A stretch of 28,238 nt of DNA from positions 1 through 28,238 of the IMG/VR virus record IMGVR_UViG_3300045241_000045. One strand, 5' to 3'. Below the pieces are notes generated by a model. The model was not told where the DNA came from and made no database searches. It was given only the letters and a program-made list of their open reading frames with translations. The translations under genes were made by a program, and so were the position numbers. Below are positions 1 through 7,061 of the stretch, piece after piece; within the stretch, counting starts at the first letter, position 1; the number at the start of each line of letters is the position of its first letter. The stretch comes from a virus.

Positions 1-478
1 GCAATGCCGGGATGGACAGCGTGATCCACATGACGCCCTGGTTCTCGGTGAGGGGGGCGTACGACGGCTTGGAGGGCTGGGCGCGGAAGCAGTCCAGGAT
101 GAGCGGCAGCGGGGTGCCGCCGGGGCCGGGATCCCTCGTCCAGGTGATGGTGTAGGTGTCCTGGTCGACGGCCTGCTCGAGGACCTCGCGGGCGGCGGCG
201 AGCAGCTGCAGGCTGGCGCCCGCCGCGAGGCCGGCCGGCGCGATGATCTTGACGGGCAGGGTGATGAGGCGGTTCCCGGCCCGCCGGCCGAACGGGCGTT
301 CACCGTCCAGGATCAGCGAGGCCACGAAATCGGACGTGGGGGCGGGGGCTCCCATGTCGAAACCGCCGGTATCAGCCAAGAGGAAGATGACCCCGGCGCA
401 GGCGGGGATGCTGCTCGGGACGCCGCCCTCGGCGCCGAGAAGCTCGATAACGTTGGCAACCACTAGGCTGCTCGTCAT
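1..478 (-). CDS. Minor tail protein, Dit-like (partial, cut by left edge)
   Basis: Probably forms the distal tail ring at the tube tip, the first minor tail protein made after the tape measure. The window edge removes the C-terminus; 159 residues are visible. Seen in them: LILDGERPFGRRAGNR at residues 55-70, LPVKIIAP at 74-81, a helix rich in Ala, Leu and Glu at 92-106, ITWTRDPG at 111-118 and LILDCFRAQPS at 126-136. This series (DGERP, then LPV, then WTRDP, then LDCFRA) is what I know from Dit-like tail proteins of actinobacterial phages, and the position just downstream of the tape measure fits. The start is ATG at 478 or the GTG one codon before it; the ribosome site is weak (GGGGGCCGG). 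A plus-strand small gene lies between this gene and the tape measure. Confidence 0.75.
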   Translation of the reverse strand, partial: MTSSLVVANVIELLGAEGGVPSSIPACAGVIFLLADTGGFDMGAPAPTSDFVASLILDGERPFGRRAGNRLITLPVKIIAPAGLAAGASLQLLAAAREVLEQAVDQDTYTITWTRDPGPGGTPLPLILDCFRAQPSKPSYAPLTENQGVMWITLSIPAL

Positions 479-499
479 CACCGGCCCCCGAGCGGGTCA

Positions 500-534
500 G
501 TCGTCACTTGCTCCTCCGGGCGTACGATGCGGAC
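500..534 (+). promoter_or_regulatory. Possible leaderless promoter for the gene at 535
   Basis: TACGAT at 523-528 fits the actinobacterial -10 form TANNNT and ends six bases before the ATG at 535, so transcription would start at the ATG itself. GTCGTC at 500-505 sits 17 bases upstream of it. The plus-strand gene at 17103 has the same layout with closely similar sequence (GTGGTC, 17 bases, TACCGT, six bases, ATG). Inferred from sequence only. Confidence 0.4.
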
Positions 535-741
535 ATGAAAGTCACGGTGCGGTTCACGCTCGACGTGCCGGACGGCACCGACCCGCAGAAGGTGCTCGAA
601 GAGGCGCAGAAGTCAATCGACAGCGAGATAGGCCACGGTGGCTTGTGCCAGTGGGGAGACTGGGACGTCGGCGAGGCCGAACTGGCCGGCGTCGAGCTGT
701 TACGCCCCTCCCCTGGGATAACGCGACCTGAAGCTTGCTGA
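535..741 (+). CDS. Small antisense protein of unknown function (68 aa)
   Basis: I do not recognise this protein. It is small and acidic, with a probable beta strand KVTVRFTLDVPDG at residues 2-14, a helix DPQKVLEEAQKSIDSEIG at 16-33 and an acidic WGDWDVGEAELAGVEL segment. The residue mix is that of a normal folded protein, unlike the arginine-rich shadow frames around it. The ATG at 535 was chosen because a longer reading back to 508 adds only LLRAYDAD-type shadow sequence and because a -10-like TACGAT lies six bases upstream. No Shine-Dalgarno site is seen, consistent with a leaderless message. It is transcribed against the late operon, and its last 42 bases overlap the 3' end of the tape measure gene. 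Confidence 0.6.
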   Translation: MKVTVRFTLDVPDGTDPQKVLEEAQKSIDSEIGHGGLCQWGDWDVGEAELAGVELLRPSPGITRPEAC

Positions 742-3700
742 CGAGGCGGCCCCGCCGATGGCCCCGCCGACGTGGCGGCCGGTCGCGGCGGGGATCGCGG
801 CGGTGGTGCGGTTCAGCTCGGCCATCTGCCCGCGGAGCGCCCGCAGCTCGGCGACGAGGGCGGCCCAGCCGTCGCCGCTGCCGCCGGATCCGGCGCGGAC
901 GGGGGCGACCTGCTCGCCGCCGCGGAACTTCACCAGTTCCGGGCCGCGCTCCCCGACCCACGCCCAGCCGGGCATCGCGCTGGACGTCCCGGACGCGTAC
1001 CAGTAAGGCGTGTGCGACGTCTCGAAAGCCAGCGCGGCAGCGGGAGTCCCGTACCGCTGCGCGATGTAGTTGGCCTGCGCGGTGGCCTGCCCGGCGTAGG
1101 TGTTCGGGTTCCCGCCGTACGTGTAGTACTCCGACGGGCCGCCGATGAACTGGGCCAGGCCGTAGGCGCCGGAACTCGGGTTCCTCGCGGTCAGGCTCAG
1201 GCTCGCGTCCTCGTAGCTTTCGAGCCTGAGCCACGCTTTCACTTGCGCCGGTCCCCAGCCGTGCTTAGCGGCTGCGCTGGAGATCGCGGCTACCGCGGAC
1301 GCATTGGATACGCCGACGCCGCTGGCCAGCGCGGCGGCGGAGAACTGGGAGGTGTCCAGGACGATCTTCCCGCCGAGCAGCTTCCCGCCCGCACCCTTGA
1401 TCTTGCCCAGTATCCAGGACGCGATGCCGCCGACGAACGACCCGACCGGCCCGAATCCTGCCTTCAGCCCGTTGAAGAACCCGCCCATCAGTGCCTGGCC
1501 TGCCGGGTACAGCAGCTGCTGGTCCAGGCTGACCGGCCCCTTGTGCGCCTTGATCCACGACGCGATCGTGCCGATCCAGGTGGTGACCTGGGTCCAGATG
1601 GAGGTGAGCCCGTTCCAGAACCCCTGGATGACGTTCTTGCCGGCCTGCAGCAGCCAGGTCCCGGCACCGGCGACAGCGGCGGTGACCTTGGCGGCCAGCC
1701 CCTGGAAGAACCCGACCACAGCGGCGATCCCGGTGGTCACCGCGTTGCGAGTGTTCGTCCAGATGGTCGACCAGGCGGACGCGATGTTCGTCCTGACCGT
1801 GTTGTACGCGCTGGTGACGCCGGCCTGGAGGGTGCGCCAGGCCCCCGCGATGAACGCGAGCCCGGCATTGACCACGTTGCGGGTGTCCGCCCAGATCGTG
1901 TTCCACGCGGCGGCGATGCTGGTCCGGACCGTGTTGTACGCGGAGACGACGCCGGCCTGCAGTTTCTGCCACGACCCCGCGATGAACGCGAGCCCGCCGG
2001 CGACCGCGGTCCGCGTGCCCGCCCAGATCGTGTTCCAGGCGGCGGCTATGGAGGCGGTGATGGTGCCCCACCACAGTTTCGCGCCGTTCGCGATGCTGGT
2101 CCACGTGCCGGTGACCGTGGCGACCAGCCGCTTCCCGTCGCTGGAGGCACCGCCGATCGTGTTGGCCCAGATGGTCGCCCACGTGTTCTGGATGAACTTG
2201 CCGGTGGCGAGCAGCGCCGCGCCGACCGGCTGGCCGATCTTGGCTGTCACCCACGCCTCGAGCCCGCCGAACGTGAACGCGTGCAGGACGCTGGTGCTGA
2301 TCGGGCCCTGCAGCCGCTGGAACATGCCGTTGAGCTTCCCGGCGAACGTGCCGCTGGGGGACAGCGTGTCGCCGACGGCCTTGATGAGCGCCCCGGCGAA
2401 CGCCCCGGCCACCACCACTCCGGCCGCGGCGCCCGCGGCAGCTATGCCACCCCCGGCAGCTCCCTTAGCAGTCCCCCCGGCTGCGCCTCCGGCCGTGCCC
2501 TCCGCCCCGGCCGCGGCTCCGCCTCCGGCCATGGCCGCGCGTATCTCAGCGGCAGCTGCGGTCCCGCCGGAGACCATCGCGGCCCGGATCTCGGCGCCGG
2601 CCGCCGCCCCGCCGCCGAGGTTCACCACGCCGCCGGTCAGCCACTTGGCCGCCGCCCCGACGATCTGGACGCCGACCTTCAGCACGCCGAGTTTGGACAG
2701 GATCAGCAGCGTCCCGGCGACCTCGGTGATCGGCTTCGCGAACGACGCGGGCAGCTTCGCGACCAGCCCGAAGAAGTCGGAGATGATCTTCAGCTCGAAG
2801 GTGCCGCCGGTGGTCAGTCCCGGCGCGAGGGCCTTCAGCGCCCCGCCGATGTTCGTCAGCAGCCCCCCGACGACCGGCCCGTTGGTGCGGAACCAGTCCA
2901 TGAACTTGGTGATGTCGTCGGCGGTCTTCTTGGAGTTCGCCCACTTCAGCACCGCCGGGCCGAGCGCCGCGATCCACCCGACACCCTTCTCGATCAGCGG
3001 GTTGAACTTCGGCAGCAAGATGACGAACGCGTTGACGAAATCGATCAGGGTGCCCCCGATCGCGCCGACCGCCTTGCTCCCGGTGTTCGCGATGAAGTCG
3101 CGGAACGCCTTGAACGCGGGCGAGCCGATCAGGGCGTCGAACTGGCCGCCGAGCTTGCCGATGACCGGGGCGACCTTCGCGATGATCGGCCCGAGCATGC
3201 CGGTCAGGTCGGTGACGGACTTCAGCCACGGCTGCAGCGCCCCCGCGACGACGGGGGTCTGCGCGGCCTTCACCTTGTCCCACGCGGTCGCCATCGCGCC
3301 GAGCTGCTTGGACAGGGCGATCTGGGCGGGGGACATGTCCCCGTACGCCTTCGCGATGGCGAGCTGCTCAGCCTTGTACGCCTTGGCCGGGGGGACGCCG
3401 TTGGCGATGGCGATGTTGTAGGCGTCCTGCGCCTTCCCGACGGCGGTCGCGGCGGTCTTCGCGTCGGTCAGGATGGGCTTGGCGACGGACCCGAACGCGG
3501 CCAGCGCCAGGCCCCCGGCGACGAACGCGCCGCCCAGGGCGACCCCGGCCCCCGCGGCGACCCCGGTCAGCGTGCCGAGGGCCGGGGCGAGCGCCACCGC
3601 CGGGCCGAGCAGCCCCGGGTTGAGCTTCAGGCCGCCCAGCGCCTTGTTCAGGCCGTCGGACTTCTTGGACGCCTCCTGCTCGGCGTCGCCGAGGCGGCGG

Positions 3701-3954
3701 ATCGCGGCGTCGGCGAGGACCGCCTTCGCCGCGGCCCGGTCCGCCGCATCGCCGGTCTGCCTCAACGCGGACGCCAGGAGCTTCGACTCGGCGGCGGTCC
3801 TGTCGGCCTTCGACCCCAGCCGCTCAATGGTGTCCTGGAGGACTTTCACGCCCCGCGATGACAATGCACTGTCATCGCCGATTGACCTAAAGTCACGACT
3901 CAGTGACGCTGCGCCACGGCTCAGAAAGTCGAACGTGATCGACTGACCGGCCAC
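700..3954 (-). CDS. Tape measure protein with lysozyme-like domain
   Basis: Sets tail length and probably opens the cell wall during DNA entry. At 1084 residues it is the largest product here; by the usual rule of about 1.5 angstrom per residue it implies a tail of roughly 160 nm. Seen: a charged helical N-terminus (1-110), long Ala/Gly-rich hydrophobic stretches, Trp-rich 44-residue tandem repeats, then at about 881-990 a transglycosylase-like domain with candidate catalytic Glu912 in WLRLESYE, NPSSGAYGLAQF and NYIAQRYGTP. Near 996-1016 is the GERGPELV-type motif common at tape measure C-termini. The GTG at 3954 has AGGAGA five bases upstream. It starts eight bases after the endonuclease VII-like gene ends, downstream of the chaperone frameshift genes as expected for tape measures. 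Confidence 0.93.
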   Translation of the reverse strand: MAGQSITFDFLSRGAASLSRDFRSIGDDSALSSRGVKVLQDTIERLGSKADRTAAESKLLASALRQTGDAADRAAAKAVLADAAIRRLGDAEQEASKKSDGLNKALGGLKLNPGLLGPAVALAPALGTLTGVAAGAGVALGGAFVAGGLALAAFGSVAKPILTDAKTAATAVGKAQDAYNIAIANGVPPAKAYKAEQLAIAKAYGDMSPAQIALSKQLGAMATAWDKVKAAQTPVVAGALQPWLKSVTDLTGMLGPIIAKVAPVIGKLGGQFDALIGSPAFKAFRDFIANTGSKAVGAIGGTLIDFVNAFVILLPKFNPLIEKGVGWIAALGPAVLKWANSKKTADDITKFMDWFRTNGPVVGGLLTNIGGALKALAPGLTTGGTFELKIISDFFGLVAKLPASFAKPITEVAGTLLILSKLGVLKVGVQIVGAAAKWLTGGVVNLGGGAAAGAEIRAAMVSGGTAAAAEIRAAMAGGGAAAGAEGTAGGAAGGTAKGAAGGGIAAAGAAAGVVVAGAFAGALIKAVGDTLSPSGTFAGKLNGMFQRLQGPISTSVLHAFTFGGLEAWVTAKIGQPVGAALLATGKFIQNTWATIWANTIGGASSDGKRLVATVTGTWTSIANGAKLWWGTITASIAAAWNTIWAGTRTAVAGGLAFIAGSWQKLQAGVVSAYNTVRTSIAAAWNTIWADTRNVVNAGLAFIAGAWRTLQAGVTSAYNTVRTNIASAWSTIWTNTRNAVTTGIAAVVGFFQGLAAKVTAAVAGAGTWLLQAGKNVIQGFWNGLTSIWTQVTTWIGTIASWIKAHKGPVSLDQQLLYPAGQALMGGFFNGLKAGFGPVGSFVGGIASWILGKIKGAGGKLLGGKIVLDTSQFSAAALASGVGVSNASAVAAISSAAAKHGWGPAQVKAWLRLESYEDASLSLTARNPSSGAYGLAQFIGGPSEYYTYGGNPNTYAGQATAQANYIAQRYGTPAAALAFETSHTPYWYASGTSSAMPGWAWVGERGPELVKFRGGEQVAPVRAGSGGSGDGWAALVAELRALRGQMAELNRTTAAIPAATGRHVGGAIGGAASSASFRSRYPRGGA
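1708..2103 (-). repeat. 44-residue tandem repeats inside the tape measure
   Basis: Three 132-base units (about 1972-2103, 1840-1971, 1708-1839) encode 44-residue repeats. Shared words are AYNTVRT, AAAWNTIW (AWSTIW in the last) and GLAFIAGAW. The second and third are closest; the first is diverged at its N-terminal end. The regular Trp and hydrophobic spacing suits stacked helices along the tail lumen. A change in copy number would change tail length by about 6.6 nm per unit (inference). Confidence 0.8.
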
Positions 3955-3961
3955 GGCTCTC

Positions 3962-4693
3962 CTAGAAGAGTGTTATGTGTTGCGGCATCACCGCCTGACG
4001 TGCTGCGATGTCGGCGTTGGCCTGTTCGAGGTTGTCGGCGATGGTTCTCAGCAGGGATGGATCGTCCGCTGCCCAGCCAATGACGAGATTGCAGTGCTCG
4101 TGAGCCAGGCCGCGGCGGCAGGCCCGGCAGGATTTCTTCGGGTCGTGGCCGGGGCAGCCGTGCCAGTGCTCAATGTGCGCGCCATCAGGATCCATGTCGC
4201 GTCCGCAGAGGTAGCAGCGGCCTTGCTGTGCCTCCCACATCGCAGCCCAGTCAGCTGCGATACCCGGCCCATGTCTTCGCTCGAGAGTTGCCTGGCGGAT
4301 CTTGGTGCCGTTGGCCTCGTGGTATCCGCGCTTGTAATCCAGGACCTTGGCGGCGTTGGCCCGGTAGTATTCCCGGCTCCTGGCGCGTACCTGCTCGAGG
4401 TTGGCCTCATAGTATTCCCGCCGCTTGGCGCGCTCCTGCTCGAGGTTGGCCTGGCGGTGCCTGGCCTCCTGTTCGCGGATCTTGTCAGCGTTGGCCGCGC
4501 GGTACTTCCGATTTCTCTCGCGGATCTTGTCAGCGTTGGCCGCGCGGTACGCCTTGCCGGCCTCTAGCTTCTTCTGGCGGTTCGCTACGTAGTGGCTGTG
4601 CGCCTGCTCGAGGATCTTGGCGCGGTTCGCCTGGTAGTACTGCCGGCGCTGTTCCCGCTGGCGCGCCTTGGCGTCAGGGTTAGGCTCAGTCAT
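3962..4693 (-). CDS. Endonuclease VII-like HNH nuclease with N-terminal repeats
   Basis: Likely a free-standing DNA endonuclease of the recombination endonuclease VII type, known for cutting branched DNA or acting as a homing nuclease. The C-terminal third has the zinc and nuclease pattern: Cys160-x2-Cys163 (CYLCGRDMD), His176 and His178 in HIEHWHGC, Cys189-x2-Cys192, then HEHCN at 198-202 and IGWAADDPSLLRTIADNL. Residues 18-137 are about eight copies of a 14-15 residue unit, YRAANADKIRE-like, giving a long charged helix. The ATG at 4693 has AAGAGGT six bases upstream. It sits between the gp10-like gene and the tape measure, a place where such nucleases are not required for the virion, so it is probably a selfish insertion. 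Its stop lies seven bases before the tape measure start. Confidence 0.85.
   Translation of the reverse strand: MTEPNPDAKARQREQRRQYYQANRAKILEQAHSHYVANRQKKLEAGKAYRAANADKIRERNRKYRAANADKIREQEARHRQANLEQERAKRREYYEANLEQVRARSREYYRANAAKVLDYKRGYHEANGTKIRQATLERRHGPGIAADWAAMWEAQQGRCYLCGRDMDPDGAHIEHWHGCPGHDPKKSCRACRRGLAHEHCNLVIGWAADDPSLLRTIADNLEQANADIAARQAVMPQHITLF
4283..4642 (-). repeat. 45-base coding repeats of the endonuclease VII-like gene
   Basis: About eight units of 42-48 bases encode YxxANxxKIxE-type residues. Two neighbouring units share a perfect 33-base match (4473-4505 and 4518-4550, period 45 bases), so at least one duplication is recent. Confidence 0.8.
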
Positions 4694-4750
4694 GTCGGAC
4701 CTCTTATCCAGGTTCGGCCAGCCCCGGGAGGTTCACCGGCCTCGCCGGGG

Positions 4751-4756
4751 CACTTG
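4751..4756 (+). promoter_or_regulatory. Possible -10 box for the small membrane gene
   Basis: TATATT lies in a short AT-rich patch that stands out in this GC-rich DNA, 40 bases upstream of the GTG at 4797. No convincing -35 box is seen. The bases just before it, CACTTGCTCCT at 4741-4751, recur at 505-515 just upstream of the other plus-strand gene. Confidence 0.3.
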
Positions 4757-4796
4757 CTCCTATATTACCGCAGGTCAGGACCCGAAAGGCGAAATC

Positions 4797-4973
4797 GTGG
4801 CCGTAATCGTGATCGTGTACCTGCTCGCGTGGGTGCCTCTCGTCGCCGCCGGGCGCAGGCTCGGGAGACGGTGGGGTAACCCGGACGCCGGGTTCTGGCT
4901 CCCTGTCCTGCTCGGCGGCCTGGGTTTCGCGATGTTCATCGCCGTCGCCGTCACCGACGGCGACCTCCGCTAG
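4797..4973 (+). CDS. Small membrane protein, antisense (58 aa)
   Basis: A two-pass membrane protein of unknown role. Residues 1-17 (VAVIVIVYLLAWVPLVA) and about 32-52 (GFWLPVLLGG onwards) are hydrophobic segments separated by a positive loop GRRLGRRWGNPD. The GTG at 4797 was chosen because it begins the first hydrophobic segment and has AAAGG seven bases upstream; the frame stays open to 4668 but that part looks like shadow sequence. It lies on the plus strand in the gap between the endonuclease VII-like gene and the gp10-like gene, overlapping the latter's end by four bases. Small phage membrane proteins can act in lysis or superinfection exclusion, but nothing here shows which. Confidence 0.55.
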   Translation: MAVIVIVYLLAWVPLVAAGRRLGRRWGNPDAGFWLPVLLGGLGFAMFIAVAVTDGDLR

Positions 4974-5613
4974 GGCCTGCTAACCCGGTCGGCGATGGCC
5001 GCCAGCGCCTTCTCGATCCCGTCGCGCACCCGGGGCCCGGCCGCCTCGGCGGGACCGGTGAACCACCCTGGCTGTACGGAGGGTTCCTCCTGGGTGTACC
5101 AGTGCTCACGGTCAGCGAAGAGGGGGTGGGTGAGCCGCCCCGCGTCGAGGTAGCGGAGCTTGCGGGTCTTGCCCAGCGGCGCGCCGGTGACGGACACGCC
5201 GGGGTCGCTGCCCACTGTGCGGACGTTGATGCCGAGGTGCACGTCAGCGTCCAGTTCGGCGGCGTACCTCTTCGGGATGTGGTGAGGCTCGGCGTTGGCG
5301 CGGATCTCGTCCGGCACCGGGACCACGGCGTCCCGCATCGCCTTCGTGACCTCCCGCAGCAGCTCCTCCTCGCCCGCCCGGCGCAGCCGGAACGCGAGCG
5401 CCTCCAGCTCCGTCGCCGCATCAGCCAGCCCCGACATAACCGCCGCCCTTCCTTCTCGCGGTCTTCTTCCTCGACCTGGAAGTACGCCATCCACTCCGAC
5501 AGCTCGGCGCTGGTGATCCGCTCGAGCATCTCCCCGACCGGGCAGTGGAAGACCTCCCGCGCTAGGTCGAAGTAGAACCGTCGTTCGGGGCGGTCGCGGA
5601 GGAGGCTTTTCCC
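4951..5613 (-). CDS. Tail assembly chaperone gpT extension, made by -1 frameshift from gpG
   Basis: The C-terminal extension of the lambda gpGT-type chaperone, made when ribosomes slip back one base on GGGAAAA (5607-5613) near the end of gpG. After gpG residue 118 the new frame reads SLLRDRPERRFYFDLAREVF and then PVGEMLERITSAELSEWMAY, a typical gpT segment that would recruit tail tube protein to the tape measure. It then reads EEEDREKEGRR where one expects the protein to end, but no stop occurs: the frame stays open across the entire gp10-like gene to a stop at 4951-4953. The full fusion would be 336 residues, its last 160 or so Arg- and Ser-rich shadow-like sequence. A missing stop by base change or sequencing error is an alternative. 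Confidence 0.75.
   Translation of the reverse strand, partial: GKSLLRDRPERRFYFDLAREVFHCPVGEMLERITSAELSEWMAYFQVEEEDREKEGRRLCRGWLMRRRSWRRSRSGCAGRARRSCCGRSRRRCGTPWSRCRTRSAPTPSLTTSRRGTPPNWTLTCTSASTSAQWAATPACPSPARRWARPASSATSTRGGSPTPSSLTVSTGTPRRNPPYSQGGSPVPPRRPGPGCATGSRRRWRPSPTGLAGPSGGRRR
4970..5437 (-). CDS. HK97 gp10-like tail completion or connector protein (155 aa)
   Basis: Probably a tail completion or head-tail joining protein of the HK97 gp10 kind. Seen: a helical N-terminus LEALAFRLRRAGEEELLREV at residues 11-30, VPDEIRANAEPHHIPKRYAAEL, then GKTRKLRYLDAGRLTHPLF at about 89-107, REHWYTQE, VQPGWFTGPAEAAGPRVRDG and a C-terminal helix. The order (Lys-rich strand, YLDAGRLTHPLF, W, PGWFT, closing helix) matches gp10-like proteins of actinobacterial phages as I know them. 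The ATG at 5437 was preferred to the longer reading from 5494, which is chaperone shadow; GGAAGG lies about nine bases upstream. Such genes usually sit before the tail tube gene, so its place after the chaperones is odd. The whole gene is overlapped by the gpT frame. Confidence 0.75.
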   Translation of the reverse strand: MSGLADAATELEALAFRLRRAGEEELLREVTKAMRDAVVPVPDEIRANAEPHHIPKRYAAELDADVHLGINVRTVGSDPGVSVTGAPLGKTRKLRYLDAGRLTHPLFADREHWYTQEEPSVQPGWFTGPAEAAGPRVRDGIEKALAAIADRVSRP

Positions 5614-5960
5614 GTCTCCACGGCGTCCGCGTTCAGCCCGGACAGCTTTGACGCGACCTCGAACACGCGGTCCAGCGCGGCGGCGGACAGCTCGCCGAGC
5701 GCGTTCACGTCCTGCTGGGTAAAAACAGGCTCGCCGTCCTCGCCGACAACCGTCCGGGCGACGAGCTTGGCGCGCATGTTGGCGACGTCGGGGACCATCT
5801 GCCGGCCCCGCTGGACGGCCAGCGACGCCTCCCACTCGTCACGCTCACGTCCTCGCAGCTCCCGGACCAGCACCGACCCGCCCCACTCCGGGACCGGCAC
5901 GTCCTCGGTCTTGAGGGTGTCGGCGGCCAGGATCGCGTCCCGGGTCAGGTAGGACCCCAC
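5562..5960 (-). CDS. Tail assembly chaperone gpG-like (132 aa)
   Basis: Coats the tape measure during tail assembly and is lost from the mature virion. Seen: N-terminal SYLTRDAILAADTLKTEDVP, WGGSVLVRELRGRERDEWEA at residues 26-45, a helical middle, and an Ala/Ser-rich C-terminus containing the slip codons Gly117-Lys118. The size, the place between tail tube and tape measure, and a canonical GGGAAAA slippery site 15 codons before the stop identify it. The GTG start at 5960 shares its first base with the last base of the tail tube stop (TAGTG), so translation is coupled. Motif WxxSVLVRELRGRERDEWE is common in actinobacterial phage gpG proteins. Confidence 0.9.
   Translation of the reverse strand: MGSYLTRDAILAADTLKTEDVPVPEWGGSVLVRELRGRERDEWEASLAVQRGRQMVPDVANMRAKLVARTVVGEDGEPVFTQQDVNALGELSAAALDRVFEVASKLSGLNADAVETGKASSATAPNDGSTST
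5607..5613 (-). promoter_or_regulatory. Programmed -1 frameshift slippery site GGGAAAA
   Basis: On the minus strand the bases G GGA AAA form a canonical X XXY YYZ heptamer in the gpG frame (codons GGA at 5612-5610 and AAA at 5609-5607). Slipping back one base gives GGG AAA AGC and enters the gpT frame. The site lies 15 codons before the gpG stop, as in other siphophage tail chaperone genes. Confidence 0.9.
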
Positions 5961-6439
5961 TACGGGATGACCACGTTGTTGGCGGGGACCTTGGTGATTG
6001 AGAAGTTCACGTCGACCTGTTCGGGGTTCGTCATCGAGCCGTTCACCGCCGAGCTGGTGACCTTCGCGGGGAAGACATCGCAGCGCTGCCCGGTCACATC
6101 GCCCTCCCAGAGGATCACCACGAAGCCGACGGTGTCGCGGGGCAGGGTGAGCCGCACGTCGCTGCTGGTGTTGGTCGCGTAGAACGACAGGGAGCAGCCG
6201 GTGGCGGTGATGTTGCCGGGGATCTCACTCACGAACCGGCTGGACAGGTCGGGGGTGGGGACCGTGGTGGAGACGACGGTGAACCCGGCCATGGCGGCGA
6301 CTTCGTTGGACAGGTCGATGCCGGCGTTGAGCTCGCCCCTGGTGGGCGCGGTGTAGGTGGCGATGGTGGTGATCCAGTAGATTTTCCGGACACCAGGCGG
6401 AATGTACCTTGAGGTCGCGGAAAGTGGTGTCGGCGGCAC
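5960..6439 (-). CDS. Major tail tube protein (159 aa)
   Basis: Forms the stacked rings of the tail tube. Seen: RKIYWITTIATYTAPTRGEL at residues 18-37, NEVAAMAGFTVVSTTVPTPD, then alternating hydrophobic strands, including DTVGFVVILWEGD and CDVFPAKVTSS, and a closing beta strand VDVNFSITKVP. This is the usual order of the lambda gpV / phage tail tube fold in actinobacterial siphophages, and it lies directly upstream of the chaperone pair. The GTG start at 6439 has AGGAGA seven bases upstream; ATG is absent nearby. The abundance expected of a tail tube protein fits the strong ribosome site. Confidence 0.85.
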   Translation of the reverse strand: MPPTPLSATSRYIPPGVRKIYWITTIATYTAPTRGELNAGIDLSNEVAAMAGFTVVSTTVPTPDLSSRFVSEIPGNITATGCSLSFYATNTSSDVRLTLPRDTVGFVVILWEGDVTGQRCDVFPAKVTSSAVNGSMTNPEQVDVNFSITKVPANNVVIP

Positions 6440-6441
6440 GG

Positions 6442-6657
6442 CTAGTTCTCCTCGGTTTCAGCGCTGGCGGCCTTCGCCGCCTTGGCGGCCTGGACCTTGG
6501 TCATCGGCGGAGGTTCCGGGTGCGCTTCCGGCGGCGGTATCTCGTCGTCGGCGAGGAGCCGCCAGCCCGACGCGTAATGCGCGGGGAGGGATGCCCGGTG
6601 CACCTCGCCGGTGCCGCCGGTCTCCGGGTGGATGATCGTCACCCATTCGTCGTCCAT
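6442..6657 (-). CDS. Small head-tail region protein (71 aa)
   Basis: Of unknown exact role. The pattern WVTIIHPETGGTGEVHRASL, then HYASGWRLL, followed by an acidic, Pro-rich and finally Ala/Lys-rich tail is one I recognise from short proteins encoded near head-tail and tail tube genes of actinobacterial phages. The ATG at 6657 has a strong AAGGAG site six bases upstream. The gene ends two bases before the tail tube start and starts ten bases after the preceding gene, so it belongs to the same transcript. Confidence 0.75.
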   Translation of the reverse strand: MDDEWVTIIHPETGGTGEVHRASLPAHYASGWRLLADDEIPPPEAHPEPPPMTKVQAAKAAKAASAETEEN

Positions 6658-6667
6658 GACCCGCTCC

Positions 6668-7021
6668 TTATGCGCTGATGGCGATGACGGCGCCGCTGAC
6701 GGTGCCCGCCGCGACGTCGAATGTGCAGAGCCCGGTGACCGGGTCGCCGTAGGTGAGGGCGGGCAGCGGGATGACGGTGATGGCGCCGATCGTGGCTGGC
6801 AGCGTCACCGTCCGGTTGGGGATGACCAGGCCGTCAAACGTGGTGGTCGCCGGCACGTGCATCGTGATCACGCAGGTGGAGGCGGCGCCGTTGATGAGCA
6901 TGAGCCCGATGCCGGAGCCGCAGGGCGCGGTGTGAGTGAACGTGGCGAGCCCGGCTGTCTGGGTGACCGGGTTCAGTCCTGCGTGCGGTGCGACCTGCAC
7001 CGTGAAAGCGGTTGCCGCCAT
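6668..7021 (-). CDS. Structural protein of decoration or tail-tube type (117 aa)
   Basis: A beta-rich virion protein, probably structural. Seen: AFTVQVAPHAGLNPVTQTAG at residues 5-24, LMLINGAASTCVITMHVP, FDGLVIPNRTVTLPATIGAI at about 62-81, then TFDVAAGTVSGAVIAISA at the end. The series V-AGLxP, NG, DGLxVxxRTVTxPA, final VxGAxIA is common to a roughly 110-residue protein family of phage head-tail regions in actinobacterial phages. The ATG at 7021 was chosen over the longer reading to 7333 because GGAGGT lies nine bases upstream and the extra part is antisense to the XRE regulator. It lies upstream of the tail tube gene. Confidence 0.75.
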   Translation of the reverse strand: MAATAFTVQVAPHAGLNPVTQTAGLATFTHTAPCGSGIGLMLINGAASTCVITMHVPATTTFDGLVIPNRTVTLPATIGAITVIPLPALTYGDPVTGLCTFDVAAGTVSGAVIAISA

Positions 7022-7061
7022 GGCCTTGGTACCTCCGGTTTTGGGTGGTAGTCGTGGAGTC

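Noticed and set aside
772-3861. A 1029-residue plus-strand open frame, with others such as 1304-3421
   Set aside because: Arg/Gly/Pro-rich or low-diversity shadow of the tape measure on the opposite strand; no domain or ribosome site.
5720-5726. GTTTTTA as an alternative slippery site in gpG
   Set aside because: In the gpG frame the codons are GTT TTT, which do not form X XXY YYZ; GGGAAAA at 5607-5613 is in the right place and frame.
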